A stretch of DNA of 64,000 nucleotides from Alphaproteobacteria bacterium (GCA_021774335.1 JAJFJD010000047.1:1-64000); one strand, 5' to 3'; counted from the first letter of the stretch, positions 25,613 through 34,893 are shown. The notes: generated from the letters alone by a model not told the origin. Program-made: numbers and translations.

Positions 25613-26063
25613 GATTACTCCTTTCCATGGACTTGGCTGGCATCGCACCACACTTTCTTACAGGACGCTGTCCGTGCGGAGGCACCAACAAGTGCAGGAG
25701 TAACTAGGCTAGGCATCGCGGCAACTAACTAGATACGCCAACGAGTTGAGTGACCTTAGAAAGTTCAAATGGTCCATGCCAAAAAGTTTTCACTCGCTAT
25801 TTAAATCCCTGTTTCGGCCGTAGGCAACTTTAATGATTCGGCAAAAATGCCCGCTAAATCTCGGGGATGCGGGCCTTCTCGGCCAAATGGCGGATAAACT
25901 GTTGGGCCGAAACGCCGAATCTTCGAGACATACTCCGAAATCGCCATCTGTCTACACCTTATTCGGACACAGCACCCCCGGGCCCTATGCCATTTTGAGG
26001 GCGTGGCGGACGGACTGGAGGGGCCTGTCCGGCACATCGTTTGAGCAGATGGGTTTTGCCGCA
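25613..26063. other. Intergenic region between csp and the glycosyltransferase-like gene
   Basis: About 450 bases. The part next to csp (to about 25800) is AT-rich and probably carries its promoter and leader. The rest has only short frames, including a 48-codon minus-strand frame (25801-25947) preceded by AAGGTG and a 26-codon minus frame overlapping it; neither is convincing. The open frame of the next gene runs into this region from 25833 but lacks similarity there. Confidence 0.4.
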
Positions 26064-26735
26064 ATGGACCATCCTAAGATTTACGTCGGCGGCGGATGCC
26101 GCGAAGACCGGGCGTTGGATGTTTGCCTCTACGCCATCCAGCGCCGCGCCTCTGATTTGGTGGAAATTTCCCCTTTGAAACGCCCGGCCTTGGCGCCGCT
26201 CGGCCGGCTGGATATCGCCGACGAAGACCTCGCCGGCCGTATGCGTTTCCTGATTCCCACCCTGAACGGGTTCAAAGGCTGGGCCGCGTTCGTCACGCGT
26301 GACACGCTGTTCCAAGCCGATATTTACGAGTTGTGGCGGCTCCGCGACGAGCACTGCGCGGTCATGGGCGTCTGGCATGACGACAAGACCACCGATCCGG
26401 CTTCCGCCTGCGATCGCCTGCCCTCGCTGTTGCTGTGGAACTGCGGGCATCCCGCGAACCGCGCATTGACGTTGGACTACGCGCTGCGGTCGGATCGTAC
26501 AGGGCTGTGTCGCTTCGATTGGCTGCATGACGGATTGCGCGGTCAGTTGCCCGAGGAATGGAACTGGCGCGATGGGCAGTCCAATCCGGCACTGCCGCCG
26601 AAGGCGATCGAATTCGCGCAGAGCCGGCCCTGGCAAGGGGACGCGAATCCCTGCCGGTATGCTGATCTTTGGCGCCAGGAAGCGCAACGCATCTTCGGCG
26701 AGGCGATGCCGGCCGGCCATCTCAGTACAGTTTGA
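26064..26735 (+). CDS. GT8-like glycosyltransferase (LPS-type)
   Basis: About 223 residues from the ATG of MDHPKIYVGGG. The pattern matches family 8 type LPS glycosyltransferases: a start of the KIYVG form, the core RFLIPTLNGFKGWAAFVTRD where a DxD-type metal site is expected, then DIYELWRLRDEHCAVMGVWH, LLLWNCGHPANRALT and LPEEWNWRDG. The usual Asp-x-Asp appears only as TRDTLFQAD, so activity should be tested. The ATG at 26049 or an upstream start at 25833 is possible. It meets tonB tail to tail, overlapping it by 14 bases. Confidence 0.65.
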   Translation: MDHPKIYVGGGCREDRALDVCLYAIQRRASDLVEISPLKRPALAPLGRLDIADEDLAGRMRFLIPTLNGFKGWAAFVTRDTLFQADIYELWRLRDEHCAVMGVWHDDKTTDPASACDRLPSLLLWNCGHPANRALTLDYALRSDRTGLCRFDWLHDGLRGQLPEEWNWRDGQSNPALPPKAIEFAQSRPWQGDANPCRYADLWRQEAQRIFGEAMPAGHLSTV

Positions 26736-27627
26736 ACAGGACCGGCACGGTCACGGCCGCCGCGACCGGCTCCCCATTGTGGCGGGCCGGAACGAACCGC
26801 CACTGCCGAACCGTGCGTACCGCAGCTGCGTCTAGGCTGTCATAACCGCTGGACGACGCGAGTTCGACACTGTCGGCGGTTCCGTTCGGCAGAACATCGA
26901 CCCTTAAGACGACCCGTCCCTGATAGCCGCGTTTCCGGGCGACGAACGGATACTCCGGTTTCGGATTGTCGCCGCGTGGCGCCGCGCCTTTGGTGCCGCC
27001 GCGATGGGCGGCGATTTCGATGGGTGCCTCGGAGCCGTCGCTTGCTGTCGCGGAGTGGGAGTCGTTGCCATCGGCGGAATCGGTTCGGGGTTGGGGCAAC
27101 GCTTGCTGCGCTGGCGGCAAAGAGACGGGCTGTGGGGCGGGTGGCGCTGGTTTAGCTGGCGGCGGTGGTGGCGCCAGCAGCAAGGCAACGGCCTCGGGAT
27201 CAAGCGGCGCGACGGCCACAGGTGTCTCCACGGATTGTAATACCGGCGTTGGCTCCTCGCGGTAGACCGGTGCGTCCATGACCGCAGCTCGATCGGTCAC
27301 ATGATCTGCCGCCCGGTCTGCCGCCCGGTCTGCCGCTCTGTGACGATCCGGCTGGGCGGTGGCGCGGGCCGGCGCAGAGGCGGGCGACGCGCGGTCCCTT
27401 TCCTCGCCGGTATCCGCGCCCGGATGCCGTTCCGGCCCTTCGACCACCGCAACCTCGATGATCACCTGTCCGCCGGCGACCTTGATCTCGCGCGGCGACG
27501 GGTCGGGCGATACCATCCATGCGATGGCCCCGACATGCAGCGCCGCCGACAGCGTGACCGCCAGCCAGATCGGTTCGCGCAGGAGGGTTTTGGCCAGCAG
27601 GAACTGGCGGGTGATGGACATGCTCAT
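26722..27627 (-). CDS. tonB: TonB-family energy transducer
   Basis: 301 residues. One N-terminal transmembrane helix (LAVTLSAALHVGAIAWM), a proline/alanine-rich periplasmic spacer (APPPPPAKPAPPAPQP) and a C-terminal TonB domain with YPFVARKRGYQGRVVLRVDV and WRFVPA are all present. It couples the proton motive force to outer-membrane receptors. It is the last gene of the B12 operon; its ATG overlaps the ATPase stop (ATGA). A short A-D-R repeat lies in the spacer near residues 97-112. No exbB or exbD is here. Confidence 0.9.
   Translation of the reverse strand: MSMSITRQFLLAKTLLREPIWLAVTLSAALHVGAIAWMVSPDPSPREIKVAGGQVIIEVAVVEGPERHPGADTGEERDRASPASAPARATAQPDRHRAADRAADRAADHVTDRAAVMDAPVYREEPTPVLQSVETPVAVAPLDPEAVALLLAPPPPPAKPAPPAPQPVSLPPAQQALPQPRTDSADGNDSHSATASDGSEAPIEIAAHRGGTKGAAPRGDNPKPEYPFVARKRGYQGRVVLRVDVLPNGTADSVELASSSGYDSLDAAAVRTVRQWRFVPARHNGEPVAAAVTVPVLFKLY
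27305..27328 (-). repeat. Two 12-base tandem repeats inside tonB
   Basis: The plus-strand unit TCTGCCGCCCGG occurs twice in a row and then degenerates. It encodes the Ala-Asp-Arg-Ala repeat in the periplasmic spacer, so copy number could vary without a frameshift. Confidence 0.8.
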
Positions 27628-28415
27628 CGGCGCCCTCCCGGTCCCGCTGTCTCGTGCGTCCACGGCAACAGATAGGGGTGCCCGTCCCGGTCGCCGCGCA
27701 GGGCTGTAATGCGGAATACATCCGATAGCCGCTCCGGCGATAGCGTGGTGTCCGGCGGGCCTTCGGCGACGACGCGGCCCTTGTCGATCAGAGCCAACCG
27801 GTCGCAGAACTGCATCGCCAGCGACAGATCGTGCAGCACGACGGCGATCGCCATGCCGCCGTCGGCAAGGCGGCGCAAATGACTCATCACATCCAGCCGG
27901 TGATAAGGATCGAGATCCGATACCGGTTCGTCGGCGAGCAGCAGCGCCGGGTCGCCCGCCAGTGCGCGCGCCAACAGAACGCGGGCCTTCTCACCGCCCG
28001 AAAGCTTGTCGATCCGCCGGTTCGACAGGTCGCCGACTTGGGCCATTGCCATCGCCCGGCCGATTGCCTGAGCGTCCGCCGCCGTCGGGCCCTGCCACGG
28101 TGTGAGATGCGGCAACCGTCCCAGCGCGACCACCCGTTCCACGGTCATCGGCCAATGACAGTCCGCGTTTTGCGGCAGATAGGCGATGCGCCGGGCGAGC
28201 GCGGCGCGGCTCCAGGCGGCGATCGGTTCGCCGTCCAGGGTCGCGGTGCCGGCGGTCGGCGGGGTGAGGCCCGCGGCCGCGCGCATCAGCGTGGACTTGC
28301 CGGCGCCGTTCGGGCCGACGATGCCGAGAACCTCGCCGGCCTGTAACGTCAGATCGACGGCATGCAGGACCGGGCGGCCGCCGCGCGAAACGGAAAGATT
28401 GCGAAGCGTCAGCAT
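27624..28415 (-). CDS. btuD: Cobalamin-type ABC transporter ATP-binding protein (BtuD/FecE-like)
   Basis: 263 residues. Walker A is GIVGPNGAGKSTL, the signature LSGGEKARV and Walker B LLLADEPVSDLD, followed by the H-loop VLHDLSLAM, typical of the iron-siderophore/B12 importer ATPases. It energises import through the FecCD permease encoded just upstream. The start is the ATG at 28415, two bases before the permease stop. The frame runs on far upstream but is a shadow of the permease gene. The operon position below a cobalamin riboswitch supports B12 as substrate. Confidence 0.9.
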   Translation of the reverse strand: MLTLRNLSVSRGGRPVLHAVDLTLQAGEVLGIVGPNGAGKSTLMRAAAGLTPPTAGTATLDGEPIAAWSRAALARRIAYLPQNADCHWPMTVERVVALGRLPHLTPWQGPTAADAQAIGRAMAMAQVGDLSNRRIDKLSGGEKARVLLARALAGDPALLLADEPVSDLDPYHRLDVMSHLRRLADGGMAIAVVLHDLSLAMQFCDRLALIDKGRVVAEGPPDTTLSPERLSDVFRITALRGDRDGHPYLLPWTHETAGPGGRR

Positions 28416-28417
28416 CG

Positions 28418-29437
28418 TCAGGCCATCTCCCGCCGCGTCTTGAGGATCAGGCCGAGGAAGAACGGTACGCCGATCAGGGCAGTCAACACGCCGAGGCGAA
28501 GCTCCGCCTCGGTCGGGACGACGCGAACCGCGACGTCGGCGAGCAGCAGCAGGGTCGCGCCGCCGAGCGCGCTGGCGGGCAGCAACGAGCTCGGTTGATA
28601 CCCGACGAATGGCCGCAAGAGATGCGGCACCACGAGGCCGACGAAGCCGATGGTGCCGGACACCGCGACCGCCCCGCCGACCGACAATGCCGTACCGAGG
28701 ATCAGCTTCAGGCGTGTCCGCCGCAGATCGACACCTAGGCTCATGGCGGTTTCGTCGCCCAGGGCCAACGCGTCGAGCGCCCGTCCGGTGCCGCCGACCA
28801 GCAGCCAGCCCGCCACCATGAAGGGCGCGGCCAGCCACACCTGATCCATGCTGCGGTCGGCCAGCGATCCCATTAGCCAGAACACGATCTCGGTCACGGC
28901 GAACAGGTTGTTCGACAGGTTGATTGCAAGCGCGATCAAGGCCGCGCCGAGGCTGCTGATCGCGACGCCCGCGAGGATGATCGTCAAAGCCCCCGCATTC
29001 CGGCCAGCCAGGAGATGCAGGATCATCACCGCCGTGACCGCGCCGAGCATGGCGGACAGCGGCAGGGCGGCGGCGAAGATCGCGTAGAGCCCGAAATACA
29101 TCGCCACGACCGCGCCGAAGGCCGCCAGCGATGACGCGCCGATCAGGCCCGGCTCGGCCAGCGGGTTGCGGAACAGGCCCTGCAATCCCGCGCCGGTCAG
29201 TCCAAGCGTCGCGCCGATCATCAGGCCGAGCAAGGCGCGCGGCAACCGCAACTCCCAGACGATGAGTGTGGTCGGGCCGTCCGCCGTGCCCAGGAACGCC
29301 CGCAGGAGATCGGCAGGCCCGATCGCCGTCGGTCCCAGCGCCAGCGACAGCAGGAAGGCGGCCACCGTCCCGCCACCCAACAGGACGAAGAGTCCGATGG
29401 GTCGGGTCTGGCGCATCGGGATGTCGAGCGCGGTCAT
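28418..29437 (-). CDS. btuC: FecCD/BtuC-family ABC transporter permease
   Basis: 339 residues, about ten hydrophobic segments. The FecCD motifs ELRLPRALLGLMIGATLGL, GLFRNPLAEPGLIG and SGTIGFVGLVVPHLLR are clear. It forms the inner-membrane channel for cobalamin with the ATPase downstream. The ATG overlaps the stop of the binding-protein gene (ATGA at 29434-29437), and the next gene follows after two bases, so stoichiometric expression is expected. Confidence 0.92.
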   Translation of the reverse strand: MTALDIPMRQTRPIGLFVLLGGGTVAAFLLSLALGPTAIGPADLLRAFLGTADGPTTLIVWELRLPRALLGLMIGATLGLTGAGLQGLFRNPLAEPGLIGASSLAAFGAVVAMYFGLYAIFAAALPLSAMLGAVTAVMILHLLAGRNAGALTIILAGVAISSLGAALIALAINLSNNLFAVTEIVFWLMGSLADRSMDQVWLAAPFMVAGWLLVGGTGRALDALALGDETAMSLGVDLRRTRLKLILGTALSVGGAVAVSGTIGFVGLVVPHLLRPFVGYQPSSLLPASALGGATLLLLADVAVRVVPTEAELRLGVLTALIGVPFFLGLILKTRREMA

Positions 29438-30327
29438 GGTGTGGACGCCCGCGGTTTTCGCGGGGCCGGCGTAAGGCTGCGGCGGAAGTCCGCCAGCCGC
29501 TCGACCGCATCGACGCTTGAGGGAAGGCCGCAGATCCAGAGCCGGTCCGGTAGTGTGATCGATGGAATTTCGGATCGCAGGCGCTGGAAGGCGGGATGCG
29601 AAAGGTACTCGGCGGCGCGGGAACTACGGGGGCCATGGCCTGATCCGAGGACGATGACATCGGGCGGTGTCACCACCACCGATTCCAGCGAAACCCGGCC
29701 AACGCCGGGTAACGCCCGGGCGGCGTGGTTGACGAAACCCGCATGGCGGATGATTGCGTCCATCAGCGTGTGCCGGCCCTGTGAATACCCGCCCAGCCGG
29801 TAGAACAACAACGACGGCGCCGGGCCCGCCGAACCGGCGGCTGCTGCCAGCCGGCTGTTCAGCGTCTCGATCATGCGGTCGCCTTTGGCTTGGGCGCCGG
29901 CGGCGGTGGCGATGCGTCGGATATTCTTGCGCACGCCGTCGAAGTCGGTCGCCACGCTGATTTCGAGCAGTGGTATCCCAAGCTTTCGGAACAAGGCCTT
30001 GGTGCTCGGCTGGGTGTACTCGCCGGCAACGATCAAGTCGGGACCGAGCGGCAGGATATCCTCCGCTGATCCGCGGTTGCGCGGGATGCCGGCGATCGCA
30101 TCGGCGACGCCGGAAATCGACGGGGCCGATGCGAAGCGCGTGACGGAAACGATCCGCCGCCGGTCGACCAATGACAGCAGCAGTTGGTCGGCGCAGAGCG
30201 ACAGCGAGGCAATGCGTTGCGGCGCGGCGACGGCCGGGATCGAAACGAGACAGCACAGCAGGACCGCCGCGGCCAATCTGCGCCGGCCGCGGCGGGTCCC
30301 TCCGTCGTGGTGCTCGTTCCGCGTCAT
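29434..30327 (-). CDS. btuF: Cobalamin ABC transporter periplasmic binding protein (BtuF-like)
   Basis: 297 residues with a signal peptide (RRLAAAVLLCCLVSIPAVAA). The helical-backbone binding-protein fold is shown by RIASLSLCADQLLLSLVD, GSAEDILPLGPDLIVAG and PGVGRVSLESVVVTPPDVIVL. It receives cobalamin from the outer-membrane receptor and hands it to the permease. The start overlaps the receptor stop (ATGA at 30324-30327). The B12 call rests on the riboswitch and operon; by fold alone heme or siderophore binding would also fit. Confidence 0.87.
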   Translation of the reverse strand: MTRNEHHDGGTRRGRRRLAAAVLLCCLVSIPAVAAPQRIASLSLCADQLLLSLVDRRRIVSVTRFASAPSISGVADAIAGIPRNRGSAEDILPLGPDLIVAGEYTQPSTKALFRKLGIPLLEISVATDFDGVRKNIRRIATAAGAQAKGDRMIETLNSRLAAAAGSAGPAPSLLFYRLGGYSQGRHTLMDAIIRHAGFVNHAARALPGVGRVSLESVVVTPPDVIVLGSGHGPRSSRAAEYLSHPAFQRLRSEIPSITLPDRLWICGLPSSVDAVERLADFRRSLTPAPRKPRASTP

Positions 30328-32294
30328 TTCCGTCCGGTCAGTAGTTTCAATGGTTGGAACCGAATCCGCACCCCGCCGTAGGCGGCGATGCCTGGCGTGC
30401 CGAAGGAGAAGACTTCCTCGTAATCGTCGTTCAGCAGGTTTTCGCCGCGCGCGAACAGCTCGACATGCTCGTTCACCTTGTAGGAGGCGGCGACGTTGAG
30501 CAGGACGTATTTGTCCAAGGTCACCCGCCGAAACGGGCCGAACGCCACATCCTTCTGATCGCCGTTGTAGCGCACGCCGACGTTGACGTTGGCGCGCTTA
30601 TTTTCCAGGAAGCCGTAGTTCACGTTGACGCTGGCGATATGCTGTGGCCGGCGGACCAGTTGCGTGCCGTTGGCGTCGCTCGTGGTCATGTAGGTGTAGC
30701 TGCCGGTGACATCCAGCCCGTCGATGATCTGGGCGCGGCCGGTCATTTCGATGCCCTGGATCCGGCTTGTGCCAGTCTGGTTCGTTGCAGTGCTGCCAAA
30801 GCCGATAATCAGGTTATCGATCCGGTTGCTGAAATAGGTGACGTCGCCGACGACCTTGCCGTCGAGGAAGGTCTGTTCGATCCCGATATCGAAGGATTCG
30901 GACTTCTCGGGCAGCAGATCGGGGTTGCCGGTGAAGGTGGATGTGAAGCCGAACAGCTCGAAAACGGTCGGGTTCTTAACCGCCGTGCCGCCGCTCATAT
31001 GCAGCTTGCTGCCGGTTTCCGGCACATGCAGCGCGGCCGTCATCCGCATCGTGGTGGCGTCGTCGAATATCTCGTTGTCGTCGAAACGTCCGCCGCCGCT
31101 CAGGAACAGGCGCTTGAACAGGCCGAGTTGATACAGGCCGTAGACCGATTGTGTATCCAACTGGCGGTCGACGGTGGAGAAGCTGCTTTGCGACAGTACT
31201 TCTTCGCGCTCGTTCTCGAACCCGAGGCTGATCGTATGTGTCGCCGGCGCGATCTCCGACGTTTCGAGCGACAGGTTGGTCTTATACGCGATCTTGCGTT
31301 TGTCGCCCTCGGTCGAGCTGGGGCCGAAGGCACCGCCGCCGCTGCGCAGCGTGTTGCTGAACAGCGAACCGGATAGGATATGCTCCCAACGGTCGTCGAG
31401 CAGCGAGAGTTTCACCTCCGCCTGGCCGAACTGTTCGAGGCTGTTGGTGAACGAACCGTCGTCGGTTGCGACCGTGCCAAAGGCGTCGGTATCGACCTTG
31501 GCGCGCTGCCAGCGGCCGGTGAAGTTGATCTCGAGATTGTTGGCCGGCCGCAGCCCGAGCGTGCCGTGCACCGTTTTGTTGCGGTTGGGGTCTTCCTCGG
31601 TATTGCCGTCATTTTCGTTGGCCGCAGAGATACCGTCCGTCTTGAAATAGGTACCGCTCAGCGCGACGCTGTAGTGCTTACCGCCGGCCCGCAGCGCGGC
31701 GCTGGTCTGGGCCGACTTGAAGGATCCGTATTCGCCGCTGGCGGTGACCGTCGGTTCGCCGACACCTTTCTTGGTGATGATGTTGACGACGCCGCCGACC
31801 GCGTCGCTGCCATACAGGACGCTTTGCGGGCCGCGCAGGATTTCGATCCGGTCGATATCGGTGACCAGAAGATTCCCGAAATTGAACTGCGAGCTGAGCG
31901 CCGGGTCGTTCACCTCGATGCCGTCGATCAGCACCAGGGTCTGGTTGGCTTCGGCGCCGCGAATACGCACGTCGGTCGACGACCCGAAACCGCTGGTCCG
32001 GTTGACCGCGACGCCGGGAACGGTGCGCAGCGCGTCGGAGACGAATCGGATCTGCTGTTCCTGCAGCTTTTGGCTGCTGATAACGGTGATCGCGCTGCCG
32101 ACTTGCTCGCTCGGCGTTTCGGTGCCCGTCGCGGTGACGACGGTTTCCGGCAGCAGGGTCGTTCCCTGGGCATAGGCCGCCATTGCGCCGCTACCAAGTC
32201 CGACCGCCGCGCCTAGCATGGCGGCGGCCAAGCGGGTGGCGTTATTGCCGGTACGCTTTCGGGTCTTTGCTTTTTTCGATGAGTGGGTAGGCAT
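30324..32294 (-). CDS. btuB: TonB-dependent outer-membrane receptor (BtuB-like)
   Basis: 656 residues. A signal peptide (ending GSGAMAAYAQ) is followed by the TonB box LPETVVTATG, a plug domain (QIRFVSDALRTVPGVAVNR, IEILRGPQSVLYGSDAVGG) and a beta-barrel ending in an aromatic, repeat-rich C-terminus (LLNDDYEEVFSFGTPG). It takes up cobalamin across the outer membrane. The ATG at 32294 with GGAG upstream is preferred because the signal peptide starts there; an open frame to 32486 is leader sequence. The cobalamin riboswitch lies about 240 bases further upstream. Confidence 0.93.
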   Translation of the reverse strand: MPTHSSKKAKTRKRTGNNATRLAAAMLGAAVGLGSGAMAAYAQGTTLLPETVVTATGTETPSEQVGSAITVISSQKLQEQQIRFVSDALRTVPGVAVNRTSGFGSSTDVRIRGAEANQTLVLIDGIEVNDPALSSQFNFGNLLVTDIDRIEILRGPQSVLYGSDAVGGVVNIITKKGVGEPTVTASGEYGSFKSAQTSAALRAGGKHYSVALSGTYFKTDGISAANENDGNTEEDPNRNKTVHGTLGLRPANNLEINFTGRWQRAKVDTDAFGTVATDDGSFTNSLEQFGQAEVKLSLLDDRWEHILSGSLFSNTLRSGGGAFGPSSTEGDKRKIAYKTNLSLETSEIAPATHTISLGFENEREEVLSQSSFSTVDRQLDTQSVYGLYQLGLFKRLFLSGGGRFDDNEIFDDATTMRMTAALHVPETGSKLHMSGGTAVKNPTVFELFGFTSTFTGNPDLLPEKSESFDIGIEQTFLDGKVVGDVTYFSNRIDNLIIGFGSTATNQTGTSRIQGIEMTGRAQIIDGLDVTGSYTYMTTSDANGTQLVRRPQHIASVNVNYGFLENKRANVNVGVRYNGDQKDVAFGPFRRVTLDKYVLLNVAASYKVNEHVELFARGENLLNDDYEEVFSFGTPGIAAYGGVRIRFQPLKLLTGRK

Positions 32295-32534
32295 GAAGAG
32301 GTGCTCCGTTCGCATTTGGTTTTGCCAATTGCGCGAGCGAAGGACCGGAACTGCCGTGTGCCGGGCACGCCAATGCCCTGCACGACCACCGCAGATACGG
32401 TGGCATGGCGGAATAGTGGAGAGGTGGTTCGGTCGATACCCATCGACGCATTCCCCGGTGGCCCATCCCTGCGCGCACGCCACCACAACGGAGATCCGTC
32501 CCGTTGGGCGCCCCGCCCACCGGTGGGTGACGAG

Positions 32535-32715
32535 TTGATGGCAGGTCTCCTGGCTTGCGAGTCACCGCCTGTCATCCAGCCTTCCCGAGCTATCGCTCAG
32601 TGGCGTCTCATGGACACAGGCTCGTCGCCTACAGTTGCGGGGGCAGCCACGGCTTGGGTTCAAGATGCGCGGGTAAGCGCGAACCGAACCGTGTTCCCTC
32701 TTCCTCCCCTTGCGG
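32535..32715 (-). promoter_or_regulatory. Cobalamin riboswitch (adenosylcobalamin type)
   Basis: Read on the minus strand, the conserved B12 box AGCCAGGAGACCTGCC is at 32540-32555. Upstream are GCCACTGAGC with a GGGAAGG segment, CTGCCCCCGCAACTGTAGG, and a start of the GGTTCGGTT/AACC kind. Their order and spacing match the cobalamin aptamer. It precedes btuB and should repress the whole uptake operon when adenosylcobalamin is plentiful. A palindromic CCCACCGGTGGG (32516-32527) lies just downstream and could serve in the expression platform. Confidence 0.93.
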
Positions 32716-32797
32716 GGAACCATCAACGGATTGGATTAAACGCCAATTCTTCCGGCCGCTCAACACCGCTGTTGGACAGGGCCGAAATTGAGGGCCG

Positions 32798-33649
32798 CTA
32801 AACCGGGGTATCGCCTTCGATTGTCACGCGGTGCATCAGCCGCCGGTAGCCTTGATAGTCGTTCAGGGCGTAGTGATGGGAACAGCGGTTGTCCCAGAGG
32901 GCGACGGCATCGACTTTCCAGCGATAACGGCAGGTGAATTCCGGCCGGCTCATATGCTCGAACAGGAAGTGCAGGATCGGCCGGCTTTCCTCCGGCGTTA
33001 TGCCGACGAAATGCGAGCTATGGGCGCAATTGATGTAGAGCGCCTTGCGGCCGGTTTCCGGGTGGGTGCGCACGACCGGATGTTCGGCGGCCATGTCGCG
33101 CTGGTCCACATTCTGGCCGCGGCCGGTTTGGGCGGCGATCCGGCTGCGCGCGCCGCCTTCGCTCTTGTCCCGCAGCGACGCGGAACTGACGGCATACAGT
33201 GGCGCCAGCATCGCCTTCATGCCGTCCGACAAGGTCTCGTAGGCCAGGTACATGTTCGCGAATAACGTATCGCCGCCGCGTGGCGGCAGCTCGCGCGAAT
33301 ACAGCATGGAGCCGAGCGGCGGCTTGGGCAGATAGGTCGTGTCGGAATGCCAGAGGCCGCCGAAGTTGAGCGTGTCCGCCTCCGTCTTGGTGATTTCGGT
33401 GATGCCGGGATGGCCATCCATATCCTTGACGAAGGGATAGTTGACGATCGGGCCGAACCGCCCGGCGAAGGCGAGCAACTGATCCGGCGTCAGATCCTGG
33501 TCTTCCAGAAAAATGACGAGATGCTTGAGAAAGGCGGCGTGGATTTCCGCGAAACACTGTTGGTCGAGCGGCTGCGACAGATTGGGGCCGCGGATAACCG
33601 CGCCAAGCGCGCCGGCGATCGGTTCGACCGTGATGGTTTCGTAAGTCAT
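32798..33649 (-). CDS. TauD/TfdA family 2-oxoglutarate-dependent dioxygenase
   Basis: 283 residues. The Fe(II) facial triad shows as WHSDTTY (His101, Asp103) and the distal His in WDNRCSHHYALNDY, with the 2-oxoglutarate Arg in RRLMHRVTI. The substrate could be taurine, an alkylsulfate, an aryloxyacid or another acid; TauD itself cannot be claimed. The ATG at 33649 starts the conserved TITVEPIAGALGA; a TTG at 33667 would add six residues. It lies beside an enolase-superfamily enzyme on the same strand, about 78 bases apart. Confidence 0.87.
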   Translation of the reverse strand: MTYETITVEPIAGALGAVIRGPNLSQPLDQQCFAEIHAAFLKHLVIFLEDQDLTPDQLLAFAGRFGPIVNYPFVKDMDGHPGITEITKTEADTLNFGGLWHSDTTYLPKPPLGSMLYSRELPPRGGDTLFANMYLAYETLSDGMKAMLAPLYAVSSASLRDKSEGGARSRIAAQTGRGQNVDQRDMAAEHPVVRTHPETGRKALYINCAHSSHFVGITPEESRPILHFLFEHMSRPEFTCRYRWKVDAVALWDNRCSHHYALNDYQGYRRLMHRVTIEGDTPV

Positions 33650-33726
33650 GGCGACGGGTTGATCCAAGCGAATCGTTCGGCCCCATTATAGGCGGGACAA
33701 CCGGGCTGTGCGCAAACCGCGGGCGG

Positions 33727-34893
33727 CTACGCAGGCAAGGTCCGGAACAGGTCGATGAGATCGGCCCGGGTCTCGAAGCCGATGCCGGGCACATCCGGCG
33801 GCCGGGTATGACCGTCGTCGATATGGACATCGTCGGCGTACCCGCCGAACGGCTGGAAATTATGCGGATTGGCCTCGCACCCGCCGAGCCCCAACGCGGC
33901 CGCGAGATGCAGATGAAACAGATGCCCGCCATGCGGCAGGAAATCCCGGCGCGACCAGCCGCCGCCTTCCATGACATCGATGATCCGCAGATACTCCGGC
34001 ACGCCGTAACAATGCGCAGGGTCGAACACCAGCACATCGTGGCCCGGGCGCAGGCCACCGTGCCGCAGCAGATTGCGGGCATCGGCCGCGGAAAACAGGG
34101 CCTCTCCGGCGGCGATCGGCGGCGTGTAGGCCGCGGCGGTCTCGGCATGCAGGGCATAGTCGAGCGGGTCGCAGATATCCTCGAACCAGCGCAGGCCGTA
34201 GGGCATCAAGGCTGTCGCCGTCTGCGGCAGGTCATCCGGACCGTAGCTGTTCATGGCGTCCACGGCGACCGCGTCGGCGGGCAGCAGCGACAGTGCCGCC
34301 TCGATACGCGCCAGATCGTCCGCCAGCGGCAGCGCACCGATCTTGATCTTGGCCTGCGTGAACCCCTGGCTTTGAAAGCCGGCGATCTCTTCCTTCAGCC
34401 GGGCGACGTCGTCGTCGGGAAAATAATATCCGCCTCCGGCGTAGACCGGGACGGGGACGGAGGCATCGGCGGCCGGACGGCCCGTCATTTCGCCGAGCAG
34501 TTGATAGAGCGGAACGTTCGCAATTTTGGCTGCCGCATCCCACAGCGCCATGTCGAGCGTGCCGACCGCGACGCAGCGTTCACCGTGGCCGCCGGGTTTC
34601 TCGCCGGCCATCATCGCGGTCCAGGCGCGGAAGGGGTCGATCGTTTGCCCGTCCGCCGTCGCGAGATCTTCATCCGCCAGTGCCAGGAGCCGCGGCGCGA
34701 AGCGCTCGCGGGTCAGGCCGCTTTGCGCGAACCGGCCGATCGAGGAAAAGCCGTAGCCGACGACCGGCGCGCCGTCGCGGTGCATGTCGGTGGTGACGGC
34801 GACGATGCTTGTCGTCAGGCCGCCGGAAGGAACGGTTGGATCGGCGTAGCGGGAGATTGGGACGCTGCGCTCGGCGATATCGAGAATACGCAT
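33727..34893 (-). CDS. Enolase superfamily enzyme resembling D(-)-tartrate dehydratase
   Basis: 388 residues. The N-terminal domain has MRILDIAERSVPISRYADP and VGYGFSSIGRFAQSGLTRERF, and KPGGHGERCVAVGTLDMALWD is typical of the tartrate dehydratase group. The barrel carries the KIKIG catalytic lysines, the metal-ligand strand AVDAMN, then WFEDI and GEALF (Glu ligands), and the catalytic His in PHGGHLFHLHLAAALGLGG. It would dehydrate a hydroxy acid. Similarity to the tartrate enzyme is from memory, so the substrate is provisional. The start is the ATG at 34893; an upstream in-frame start at 34944 has no homology. Confidence 0.78.
   Translation of the reverse strand: MRILDIAERSVPISRYADPTVPSGGLTTSIVAVTTDMHRDGAPVVGYGFSSIGRFAQSGLTRERFAPRLLALADEDLATADGQTIDPFRAWTAMMAGEKPGGHGERCVAVGTLDMALWDAAAKIANVPLYQLLGEMTGRPAADASVPVPVYAGGGYYFPDDDVARLKEEIAGFQSQGFTQAKIKIGALPLADDLARIEAALSLLPADAVAVDAMNSYGPDDLPQTATALMPYGLRWFEDICDPLDYALHAETAAAYTPPIAAGEALFSAADARNLLRHGGLRPGHDVLVFDPAHCYGVPEYLRIIDVMEGGGWSRRDFLPHGGHLFHLHLAAALGLGGCEANPHNFQPFGGYADDVHIDDGHTRPPDVPGIGFETRADLIDLFRTLPA

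Noticed and set aside
25801..25947. Short minus-strand frame starting MAISEYVSKIRR, preceded by AAGGTG, with an overlapping 26-codon frame ending HLAEKARIPEI
   Set aside because: Too short and unsupported by context; could be a small protein or a gene remnant, but I could not choose between the two frames.
27624..29660. 678-codon frame extending the B12 ATPase upstream
   Set aside because: The extension overlaps the FecCD permease in another frame and is Arg/Pro-rich noise; the ATPase begins at MLTLRNLSV.
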